This document shows, one piece after another, positions 17,579 through 25,687 of a DNA stretch of 64,000 nucleotides. The DNA lies in contig NZ_AP018681.1 in assembly GCF_002218025.2 (NCBI RefSeq), positions 930,001 to 994,000 on the forward strand. The letters are read 5' to 3'. The stretch is from Vibrio casei. GTDB lineage: Bacteria > Pseudomonadota > Gammaproteobacteria > Enterobacterales > Vibrionaceae. A program made the translations under genes and the position numbers. The notes under the pieces are model-generated. The model was not told where the DNA came from. It did no database searches and worked only from the letters and a program-made list of their open reading frames with translations. Each line of letters opens with the position of its first letter. Position 1 is the stretch's first letter.

Positions 17579-19156
17579 TTATTCAGTTTCTAGTTTAGTG
17601 AACTTCATATTCAGCAACGATAAACCGCCTACTAAAATGAAAATTAAAGTCGCAATCGCACCAGCTAGACCAAAATCTTGCCCACCCGCGCCTTCAAAGG
17701 CAATGCGATAGGTGTAACTCACTAATAAATCAGTATGGCCGGCTGGAACGCTAGTACCAATCATGTCTGGCGCTCCGTTGGTTAATAATTGAATCAATAC
17801 AAAGTTATTAAAGTTAAAAGCAAAACTAGCAATTAATAATGGCACCATTGGCTTCACCAGTAATGGTAAGGTGATCTTAAAGAAGTTATCAATTGGCCCT
17901 GCACCATCCATTGCCGATGCTTCGTATAAGTCATCTGGAATCGCCTTTAACATCCCCATAGCAAGGATCATCATGTACGGATAACCAAGCCAAGTATTGA
18001 CAATAATGATCATGGTTTTGGCAAGCGTAGGGTCCGTAAACCATGAGGGGCTTAAACCGAATAAACCTTGCAACAGTTGGTTAATTTCCCCAAAACTTTG
18101 GTTAAACAAACCTTTGAATATCAAAATTGAGATAAAAGCAGGTACTGCATAAGGCAAAATAAGCAATACACGATATAAACCGCGACCTTTTAATGCTTCC
18201 CAAGAAACGATTTGAGCAAGAATTACACCCACGGCTAAGGTGAGCACCACAGTGACCGCGGCAAACACCACCGTCCAAATAAAAATCTTCAAAAATGGAC
18301 CTTGAATCCCTTGATCAGCAAAAATGCGTGTAAAGTTATCAAAGCCAATATTCACAATAAAGCCTGGCGTTAATGGCTTACCAATAAACTGACCATTGTC
18401 ATCAATCGTCTGGTAGTAACCTGTTTCAAAGTTTGGCTTTAATACTTCATTAGTTTTATTGTTCACCAATGTTTCACCATCAGCATCAAGCACATACAAG
18501 GGTTTCACTTCGGCAAATTTACGTAAGCCTGCCATTTTTAACTCTGTGCCATTTGGCGTTGCCACCACCAGATTATTCAATATATTACGATTTTGAATAA
18601 CGGTTTTTAAAGGGGCTTTGTTGCCTGATGGCTCAGCAATCGGCGTAAGAACCACCTCACCACTTTGTTGCTCAAGTGATTTTTTAGTTAACGAGAAAGG
18701 TTTTGATGTCAGCCAAGTATCTCCTTCTTTCAGAGTAATCGAATAAAGATCATTATGTTGGCGTAGTTCAAAGGAATAACTCTCACCACTTTGAAAGCTT
18801 TGTTCTAGTAATACTGATTGCGCTCGCTCAAAGCTCAATTGGTTGGCACCACTGTAGTTGGTAAAGGCCAAGCCGATGGTGTAAATCAAAGGGAAGATAA
18901 TAAATAAAATCATCCCAGCAACACCTGGGAAGATATAACGGTGAGCATAAGTACGCTTGCGGGCAAAAACATACACCCCCATAGAAGCCAATAACAAAGT
19001 CAGTAACGCAAAGGCAAATTCACCACGAGCGTACATCAAAACAATCGCGTAACCATTGAGTAACGTAACAGCAGAAAGCACAAGTGTTTTCAGCCAAGGG
19101 AAAGGACGAGATTCAGAAAATTGAGCAGGATGAGGTGATGCAACATTCAATGACAT
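17579..19156 (-). CDS. malF: Maltose/maltodextrin ABC transporter permease MalF
   Basis: This inner-membrane permease of about 525 residues has a large periplasmic domain between the third and fourth helices (roughly residues 90-270), characteristic of enterobacterial and Vibrio MalF. That domain docks the MalE binding protein. The EAA loop reads EASAMDGAGPIDNFF. The frame opens at 19174; I chose the ATG at 19156 because GGAA lies at the right distance, but the upstream ATG cannot be excluded. It is separated from malE by 250 bp that include a strong hairpin. Confidence 0.95.
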   Translation of the reverse strand: MSLNVASPHPAQFSESRPFPWLKTLVLSAVTLLNGYAIVLMYARGEFAFALLTLLLASMGVYVFARKRTYAHRYIFPGVAGMILFIIFPLIYTIGLAFTNYSGANQLSFERAQSVLLEQSFQSGESYSFELRQHNDLYSITLKEGDTWLTSKPFSLTKKSLEQQSGEVVLTPIAEPSGNKAPLKTVIQNRNILNNLVVATPNGTELKMAGLRKFAEVKPLYVLDADGETLVNNKTNEVLKPNFETGYYQTIDDNGQFIGKPLTPGFIVNIGFDNFTRIFADQGIQGPFLKIFIWTVVFAAVTVVLTLAVGVILAQIVSWEALKGRGLYRVLLILPYAVPAFISILIFKGLFNQSFGEINQLLQGLFGLSPSWFTDPTLAKTMIIIVNTWLGYPYMMILAMGMLKAIPDDLYEASAMDGAGPIDNFFKITLPLLVKPMVPLLIASFAFNFNNFVLIQLLTNGAPDMIGTSVPAGHTDLLVSYTYRIAFEGAGGQDFGLAGAIATLIFILVGGLSLLNMKFTKLETE

Positions 19157-19347
19157 AATAGATTCCGTTACCATATTGCGTTTTTTTGAAGCAACGCAAG
19201 CTTTGAAACTGCTAAGTATTATTTACCTTTTCAGTACAAGTAAAAATGGAAAAATAACACTATTCAAGGGCACTGCTGAATTCATAAAATGAATACAAAA
19301 AGGCAGAGTCAAAAAATAAAGCCCTAAAGACAGCAGATGGATAAACG

Positions 19348-19383
19348 AGAATAAAAGGGAGAAGGCTTCCCCCCTTTTATTCT
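19348..19383 (-). promoter_or_regulatory. Stable hairpin between malE and malF
   Basis: AGAATAAAAGGG and CCCTTTTATTCT form a long stem with short internal irregularities in the malE-malF spacer, 24 bp after the malE stop. In E. coli REP hairpins at this position stabilise malE mRNA and reduce malFG expression. This unrelated sequence probably does the same, as a partial terminator or 3' stabiliser. Confidence 0.6.
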
Positions 19384-19406
19384 TACACGTTAAAACGATT
19401 GACCAA

Positions 19407-20585
19407 TTATTTAGTCATGCGCTCAGCAACCGTATCCAACGCTTCTTTAACAGACTGACGACCATTAACCACATTGCCAATTGCCGCTTTTTCCGCGTAC
19501 CAGAAAGCAGACATTTGAGAAATATTAGGCATGATTTCACCCGTTTGTGCATTCGCCATCGTCGCCGCGATACGCGGATCTTTTTCAAGTTCTACTTGGT
19601 AAGATTTCAATGCAACCGCACCTAATGGTGTATCGTCATTGACTTTTTTCAAACCTTTTTGAGTCAGCATATAATTTTCGATAAACTCGACAGCTAAATC
19701 TTTGTTTGGTGATGCTGAACTAATCCCTGCGGTAAGCACACCCACGAATGGTTTAGAAGGATTACCATTAAACATTGGTAAGGTCGTCACGCCGTAATTA
19801 ATACCCGCTTTATCAATGTTCGCCCAAGACCAAGGACCATTGATCGTCATCGCCACTTCACCTTTGTTGAAACCAGACTCAGCAATGGTGTAATCAACAT
19901 CAGGAGAGATAACTTTTTGGTCCACTAAACCTTTCACAAAGCTCATCGCATTTTGAGCACCGGCGTTATTTACCCCAACATCTTTAGGATTGTAGGCACC
20001 ATTTTCAAATTTGAACGCGTAGCCACCGTCAGCTGCAAGAATTGGCCAAGTAAAGAAGGGTTCTGACAGATTCCACATGATGGCGTGTTTACCTTCTTTT
20101 TGTAGTTTCTTATCAAGCGCGGCAATGTCTTCCCAATTTTTAGGTGGTGTTTTGACTAAATCTTTATTGTAAATTAAAGAAAGCGATTCAACCGCAACCG
20201 GGTAACCAATGTACTTACCATCGTAAGACACTGCATCCCATGTGAAATCAGAAAACTTTGATTTAAAATCAGCTGAAGGTTTCACTTCCGCAAGCAAACC
20301 AGCTTTTGCATAACCACCAAAACGATCATGTGCCCAAAGAACAATATCAGGGCCATCACCCGTTGACGCTAATTGAGGGAATTTTTCTTCTAATTTATCA
20401 GGGTGAGAAACGGTTACTTTCACACCAGTATCCGCTTCAAATTGTTTACCGACTTCCGCAAGGCCATTATAACCTTTATCACCATTAATCCATATAGTGA
20501 GCTGACCTTCTTCAATAGCAGCATGTGCACTAACACCACTTAGGGCAAGGCTACATAAAATGGCAGTTTTGAGGACTTTTTTCAT
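19407..20585 (-). CDS. malE: Maltose/maltodextrin-binding periplasmic protein MalE
   Basis: This 392-residue precursor has a signal peptide ([22 protein letters not shown]) followed by the mature start [19 protein letters not shown], close to E. coli MalE. It captures maltodextrins in the periplasm and delivers them to MalFGK2. The frame opens upstream at 20651, but the ATG at 20585 has a proper ribosome site (AAGGATAATGGAA) and begins the signal peptide directly, so I chose it. It is divergent from malK across a region with MalT boxes and CRP-like sites. Confidence 0.96.
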   Translation of the reverse strand: MKKVLKTAILCSLALSGVSAHAAIEEGQLTIWINGDKGYNGLAEVGKQFEADTGVKVTVSHPDKLEEKFPQLASTGDGPDIVLWAHDRFGGYAKAGLLAEVKPSADFKSKFSDFTWDAVSYDGKYIGYPVAVESLSLIYNKDLVKTPPKNWEDIAALDKKLQKEGKHAIMWNLSEPFFTWPILAADGGYAFKFENGAYNPKDVGVNNAGAQNAMSFVKGLVDQKVISPDVDYTIAESGFNKGEVAMTINGPWSWANIDKAGINYGVTTLPMFNGNPSKPFVGVLTAGISSASPNKDLAVEFIENYMLTQKGLKKVNDDTPLGAVALKSYQVELEKDPRIAATMANAQTGEIMPNISQMSAFWYAEKAAIGNVVNGRQSVKEALDTVAERMTK

Positions 20586-20716
20586 TTCCATTATCCTTTC
20601 TATTGTTCTTATTTGGGTGTTACTTGGCAGTAGGGTCGTAACACATGACATACCGTTAATAAGGCATCAGCCGAGTTTTGGTATGCATAAATCTTGCTTC
20701 AATTAGAAAAGATGGA

Positions 20717-20928
20717 CATCCTCCTAACTTCTACGCCCCCCAGCAGCAAGATTAAATTTGTGACTTGTATTCACAATATTTTTTTATTCGAACTAAAAAT
20801 AGCCCATAAACGTGACCGGACGCACATGATACTCGGGTCGAATCACTTAAATATAGCTTGATACTCAAAGTGTGATCTATGCACTCCTCCCCCTTTGTCC
20901 ACCAAAAATTAATCGTTAAAGGAGGAGG
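20717..20928. promoter_or_regulatory. malE/malK divergent control region: MalT boxes and CRP-like sites
   Basis: MalT-box matches occur at 20717-20726 (reverse, TAGGAGGATG), 20883-20892 (reverse, GGGGAGGAGT, 9 of 10) and 20919-20928 (forward, AAGGAGGAGG). A GGGGCGTAG element (reverse, about 20731-20739) accompanies the first. Between them are CRP-like palindromes at 20759-20775 (TTGTGA and TCACAA arms, spacer one base too long) and 20811-20826 (CGTGA-CCGGAC-GCACA, 8 of 10). This mirrors the MalT-CRP-MalT order of the E. coli malEp-malKp region. Confidence 0.75.
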
Positions 20929-21016
20929 TATTTTCACTTTCCTTAAGTAACATAGGGCTTATCGTTGTACCACTGACTACCACGATCGATGAGATAACTC
21001 GCGATATCTAATCAAA

Positions 21017-21079
21017 AACAGTATTGAACACATTAGGTTATTTAATACGTTACGGCTCACTGTATTATTAAATACTGTT
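21017..21079 (+). promoter_or_regulatory. Structured leader upstream of malK
   Basis: AACAGTATT (21017-21025) is complementary to AATACTGTT (21071-21079). Inside this, TTTAATAC (from 21040) can pair with GTATTATTAAA. If malK transcription starts near the MalT boxes around 20930, the mRNA has a ~230-base leader carrying this long stem-loop. Function is unknown. Confidence 0.35.
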
Positions 21080-21189
21080 GCTCAATACCACGATTCAATA
21101 CTAACGGTTAAGCGAAGGTAGTGAGATACATCAAAAAGTTAGATACTTATTCATAGTAAATAGAATAACCAACCAAAAGGAATGGCCAA

Positions 21190-22299
21190 ATGACGAGTGT
21201 GACTCTACGAAAGGTGTGTAAAGCGTACGGGGACAACCTCATTTCTGAAAATGTCAGCTTAGATATTCACGATGGTGAATTTGTGGTTTTTGTTGGGCCA
21301 TCTGGTTGTGGTAAGTCCACATTATTACGTTGTATTGCAGGCCTTGAAGACATCACATCGGGTGAGTTATTCATTGGCGATAAAAAAATGAATGATGTCC
21401 CGCCTTCTGAGCGCGGCGTCGGCATGGTATTCCAATCTTATGCTCTATACCCCCATTTAAATTTATTCGACAACATGTCGTTTGGTTTGAAGCTAGCAAA
21501 AGAAGAGAAATCAAAAATTAAATCACGTGTTGATCATGCCGCCGATATTTTACAGCTCGGTCACTTACTAGAACGTAAACCAAAAGCACTGTCTGGTGGT
21601 CAACGTCAACGTGTTGCCATCGGTCGAACGTTGGTGGCGCAACCACAAGTCTTCTTACTTGATGAGCCACTTTCTAACCTTGATGCGGCACTGCGTGTAC
21701 AAATGCGTATTGAACTGGCAAAACTGCATAAAAAGCTTGGTTGTACAATGATTTATGTTACACATGATCAAGTGGAAGCCATGACAATGGCAGATAAAAT
21801 CGTGGTATTAGATGGTGGTAGTGTCTCGCAAGTTGGTCAACCATTAGAACTTTACCATTACCCTCAAAACCGCTTTGTCGCAGGATTCATTGGCTCGCCA
21901 AAAATGAACTTCATTAACGTTCAAGTGAAAGAAGTCGAAGCTGAACGCGTAAAAGTTGAGCTCGCTAGCCAAGCTTCATTTTGGATTCAAGTCGATGGTT
22001 CAACTGTACAAGTGGGATCCCGAATGTCACTTGGCGTACGACCTGAACACTTATTACCGAGTGGTGAAGGTGATGTTGTTATCAAAGGTAAAGTACAAGT
22101 CGTAGAAAAGTTAGGTAACGAAACTCAAGTGTATTTAAACCTTGATCATGTCGATGCGGATTTTATTTATCGTGAAAACGATACGCTAGAAGTGGATTCT
22201 GGCGATCACTTTGAAATTGGCATTCCTGCGCACCGCTGCCACTTATTCCACAGTGATGGCCGCGCTTGCCAACGTCTATTTAAAGAACGAGGGATTTAA
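21190..22299 (+). CDS. malK: Maltose/maltodextrin ABC transporter ATP-binding protein MalK
   Basis: This is the 369-residue ATPase of the maltodextrin importer. Walker A is GPSGCGKST (36-44), the signature motif is LSGGQRQR (about 135-142) and Walker B is VFLLDEP, followed by the switch histidine in YVTHDQ. The C-terminal regulatory domain (about 240-369) is full length; in E. coli this part binds MalT and the glucose PTS enzyme IIA. It stands alone on the forward strand, since lamB is located elsewhere (about 29 kb), unlike the enterobacterial malK-lamB-malM operon. Confidence 0.96.
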   Translation: MTSVTLRKVCKAYGDNLISENVSLDIHDGEFVVFVGPSGCGKSTLLRCIAGLEDITSGELFIGDKKMNDVPPSERGVGMVFQSYALYPHLNLFDNMSFGLKLAKEEKSKIKSRVDHAADILQLGHLLERKPKALSGGQRQRVAIGRTLVAQPQVFLLDEPLSNLDAALRVQMRIELAKLHKKLGCTMIYVTHDQVEAMTMADKIVVLDGGSVSQVGQPLELYHYPQNRFVAGFIGSPKMNFINVQVKEVEAERVKVELASQASFWIQVDGSTVQVGSRMSLGVRPEHLLPSGEGDVVIKGKVQVVEKLGNETQVYLNLDHVDADFIYRENDTLEVDSGDHFEIGIPAHRCHLFHSDGRACQRLFKERGI

Positions 22300-22344
22300 T
22301 CTCGCAAAACAATATTCGTTTTAAGTGTCATGGTACTGCCTTAA

Positions 22345-22379
22345 CGCCCCAGTGATTGTTTGCTTGGGGCTTTTTTTTG
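22345..22379 (+). terminator. Rho-independent terminator of malK
   Basis: GCCCCA pairs with TGGGGC and is followed by eight Ts. Confidence 0.85.
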
Positions 22380-22504
22380 CGCCATCACACGAGTATGAAT
22401 ATCCATATGATTGTTTTCATCATCGCTAGATCCTCATTCATCTGCTATATTGGCAAAATTAAAACACCTTTTTATTCTTTAATTTACAGTTTATAAGGCC
22501 TTCC

Positions 22505-23443
22505 ATGACACAGACTTCTGACGATTTTTTTACCCGCCCTGTAGTGGTGTTCGGTATTGCGATTTTATGTACCCTGTTATGGGGAAGCGCTTATCCTGCT
22601 ATCAAAACAGGTTATGCCTTGTTATCCATTCAACCCCATGATGTGCCTTCACAAATGGTGTTTGCTGGGCAACGTTTTTTACTGGCTGGGATATTCTTGC
22701 TCATTATTGCCAAAATGTTAGGTAAACCAAAGTTAAACATTAACCTACGAAATATTACCCAAATTGGTTTACTTGGCCTAAGCCAAACTACCCTCCAATA
22801 TATTTTCTTTTATATTGGACTCGCTTATGCCACAGGGGTTAAAGCATCTATTCTTAACGCTACCGGCACTTTTTTCAGTGTCATCTTGGCACACTTTATT
22901 TACCAAAATGATCGCTTAAGCCACCGAAAAGCACTTGGGTGTGGTATTGGTTTCTTAGGGGTATTTATCGTTAACTTCCATACCTCTTTACTTGATTTCC
23001 AATTTAGTTTAGCAGGAGAAGGCTCAATCGTAGTTGCTGCTTTCTGCTTAGCGGCAGCTTCTATTTATGGTAAAAAATTATCGCAAAGAATGGATGCGAT
23101 GTTAATGACTGCTTGGCAATTAAGCATCGGTGGTATGGCTTTATTAATTATAGGGTTTGCGTTTGGTGGACAAAGTGGTGAATTTGATTATTCAGCTCTA
23201 TTTTTATTAATATACCTAGCCCTATTATCATCGGCTGCTTTCGCATTGTGGAGCATACTACTCAAGCATAATCCTGTTGGGATGATCACCATTTTTAACT
23301 TCTTAATCCCCATTTTTGGTAGCTTGCTTTCTGCTCTATTTCTTCATGAAAGTATTTGGGAATGGAAGAACTTGATCGCTTTGTTGTTAGTATGTAGTGG
23401 GATTTATTTAGTCACACGAGGAAAAAAGAAAGCTTCCGTTTAA
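22505..23443 (+). CDS. DMT-superfamily (EamA) transporter
   Basis: This 312-residue inner-membrane protein has about ten hydrophobic segments arranged as two EamA repeats (GILCTLLWGSAYPAIK near residue 20 and GIGFLGVFIVNF near 145). It is a drug/metabolite-superfamily exporter. The substrate cannot be predicted, and there is no linked regulator. It ends before a bidirectional terminator shared with the convergent nucleotidase gene. Confidence 0.85.
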   Translation: MTQTSDDFFTRPVVVFGIAILCTLLWGSAYPAIKTGYALLSIQPHDVPSQMVFAGQRFLLAGIFLLIIAKMLGKPKLNINLRNITQIGLLGLSQTTLQYIFFYIGLAYATGVKASILNATGTFFSVILAHFIYQNDRLSHRKALGCGIGFLGVFIVNFHTSLLDFQFSLAGEGSIVVAAFCLAAASIYGKKLSQRMDAMLMTAWQLSIGGMALLIIGFAFGGQSGEFDYSALFLLIYLALLSSAAFALWSILLKHNPVGMITIFNFLIPIFGSLLSALFLHESIWEWKNLIALLLVCSGIYLVTRGKKKASV

Positions 23444-23482
23444 GGCCAAGTACACCATACTTCAAATATGCATACCAAAACA

Positions 23483-23522
23483 AAAGCCCGAGACAGGTTC
23501 ATTCATGGCTCGGGCTTATTCT
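23483..23522. terminator. Bidirectional terminator
   Basis: AAGCCCGAG pairs with CTCGGGCTT between two convergent genes. T-rich sequence flanks it on both strands. Confidence 0.8.
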
Positions 23523-23558
23523 TACTTGTGACTTTATTTTTAACTAGAACACGTTTAA

Positions 23559-25274
23559 CTAAGCAGCATCACAACCTAATCCAGTAGAAGAATCGTTATA
23601 AACGATTTCACCATTGGGGTTATAGTCTGCAGCATTTATCATCCCTTTGTCTTTGAAAAAGCCTTGAAGTACATCGGCATCAATAAAGCCACTATCAATC
23701 GTACTGATTTCTGGGTATCCATCACCGCCAGCCGCATTAAAACTTGGAATTGTGAAAGTATATTCGGTATTTTCATCAAAAGTACCACCATTAATAGTAC
23801 TAATCTCAACCGTTGAAGTAGAGCAGTGTACTGTCATATTCACACCCGATATTTGCGCATAAGCGCCTGAACCACGTGTTTTTGTTGCCACACTCCCAAG
23901 GTATTCTTTTACTTCGGCCCCTGTCATGGTCGCCAATGAAACACTATTACCAAATGGTTGTACAGTCAGTACATCACGGTAGCTTATATCACCGGCTTCA
24001 ATGGAAGCTCGTACACCACCTGAATTCATAATGGCAAAATCGGCTTTCACTCGATCACTTTGCGCCATGGCAATCAAACGCCCAAGGTTAGTCTGTTGAT
24101 TACGAACAACACCACGATCCCCTTCCAATTTACTGTCAGTTTCAGCCAGCTTCACATCTAGACCCGCTTCCCCTTTTTTCTGGAAAACTTCCAACTCGGC
24201 AAAAAGCTCAGGATCTTTGGTGATCTCTGGTTGAATAAATTCAAGATCGCCCGTTTCATTGCCACTTTCATCCACAACCGCTTGCTTCAAATTCACAGGA
24301 ATCAATTTATAACTCATTAAGGTTAACTTGCCATCTTCATATTCAAAATCAGCGCGTCCAACGTACTTACCCCATTCATGCGCTTGCATGATGTAAGTTC
24401 CATTTTGTTGGTCTGGAGCACAATCATCACCCGGTTTAAAATCTGCGTAACTTTGATTGCCCGCTTCCATACACACTGGATTTTGAGAGTGCCCGCCGAT
24501 GATCGCGTTTAATTCACCTTCTGGTAATGAGCGAGCTAAAGCCACGTCCCCCGGAGCATTACTACCACTTTTCGCATCGGCATAGTGCCCCATGTGTGTG
24601 ACCGCCATGATAATGTCAGCTTCACCTTTTTCTTTTATTTCAGCGATAATTTTCGGCGCTTCAACCTTAGGATCCGTAAACGTTAGCTCCGAAATGTATT
24701 CTGGATTTCCAATTTTAACCGTATCTTCCGTTGTAAAGCCGATTAAAGCCAAGTTAACACCGTTAATATCAAACACTTTATAAGGTTCAAAATAACGACC
24801 ACCTCCAGCCTTATAAATATTGGCGGATAACATCGGGAAAGATGCCCATGAACGCTGTTTTTCCAACACTGTTAATGGGTTATCAAATTCATGATTACCC
24901 ACTGCCATGGCATCATATTGAATCGCATTCATACCTTTAAAATCTGGCTCAGCATCTTGAATATCCGATTCAGGAACCCCCGTATTAACGTCACCGCCAG
25001 AAAGTACTAACACCACGTTGCCTTCAGCTTCTACGTCTTCTCGAATACTATCAATCAACGTTTTACGTGCTGCCATTCCATATTCACCATCAGCATTGTG
25101 CCAAAAGCGTCCGTGGTTATCATTGGTGTGCAAAATCGTAAATGACACCTTTTTTTTGGGATTGATCGTTTCTTCATCTTGCTGACCTTGATTCTCAGAG
25201 TCGTCGCTATTACATCCAGCTAACATCCCTATTAATAAAGTACAAGTAACACTGAGTAATTTTTTATTTAACAT
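23559..25274 (-). CDS. 5'-nucleotidase / UshA-like lipoprotein
   Basis: This is a 571-residue lipoprotein of the calcineurin-type 5'-nucleotidase family. The lipobox LAGC places the modified Cys at residue 21. Metal-binding motifs appear in order: HTNDNHG (49-55), SGGDVNTG, GNHEFDN and GGHSQNP. The C-terminal 5'-nucleotidase domain carries NSGGVRASI and FGNSV. It should dephosphorylate nucleotides outside the inner membrane so that nucleosides can be taken up. It is divergent from a secreted nuclease, fitting stepwise use of extracellular DNA or RNA (inference). Confidence 0.9.
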   Translation of the reverse strand: MLNKKLLSVTCTLLIGMLAGCNSDDSENQGQQDEETINPKKKVSFTILHTNDNHGRFWHNADGEYGMAARKTLIDSIREDVEAEGNVVLVLSGGDVNTGVPESDIQDAEPDFKGMNAIQYDAMAVGNHEFDNPLTVLEKQRSWASFPMLSANIYKAGGGRYFEPYKVFDINGVNLALIGFTTEDTVKIGNPEYISELTFTDPKVEAPKIIAEIKEKGEADIIMAVTHMGHYADAKSGSNAPGDVALARSLPEGELNAIIGGHSQNPVCMEAGNQSYADFKPGDDCAPDQQNGTYIMQAHEWGKYVGRADFEYEDGKLTLMSYKLIPVNLKQAVVDESGNETGDLEFIQPEITKDPELFAELEVFQKKGEAGLDVKLAETDSKLEGDRGVVRNQQTNLGRLIAMAQSDRVKADFAIMNSGGVRASIEAGDISYRDVLTVQPFGNSVSLATMTGAEVKEYLGSVATKTRGSGAYAQISGVNMTVHCSTSTVEISTINGGTFDENTEYTFTIPSFNAAGGDGYPEISTIDSGFIDADVLQGFFKDKGMINAADYNPNGEIVYNDSSTGLGCDAA

Positions 25275-25687
25275 AGTTGTCTCGGCTATTATTTAATATA
25301 AATGAAATTAAAATCCCTTTAGGAAAAAACAATCTATACATGCAACATGACAAACCTATGAATAAACATCATCAATTAATGTTATTAATAATAATTAATC
25401 GCGTGAAATAAAACAGCAATTCAATAGGAATGTAATCGATTGCATTCCCATATCTCATTGAAATATAGAAAACTAATTTAATAACGGTTAAAAGAAAACA
25501 ATCACATTAATAGTTTAATTAAGTATCATCATGTATTAATTGGACAATTTACCATAACCATTCAATTATTTTATGGTAGTTCATTTATAAAGTAACTATA
25601 CATAACGTATTTATGTGTCATATGACACGAAAATGAAACAATTCACCATTAGATTTCTACGTCTATTAATTAATAAGGAAATAAACA
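25275..25687. promoter_or_regulatory. Divergent intergenic region with palindrome
   Basis: This 413-bp AT-rich spacer lies between the nucleotidase and the nuclease. It holds a perfect 14-bp palindrome GTGTCATATGACAC (25615-25628), 60 bp upstream of the nuclease start, which looks like a dimeric repressor or activator site. The TGTCAT halves resemble a PhoB half-site but are inverted rather than direct, and a degenerate CRP site is possible. I see no gene here. Confidence 0.4.

Noticed and set aside
25615..25628. PhoB box upstream of the nuclease
   Set aside because: The TGTCAT half-sites are inverted and joined, while Pho boxes are direct repeats with 11-bp spacing. I kept it only as an unassigned palindrome.
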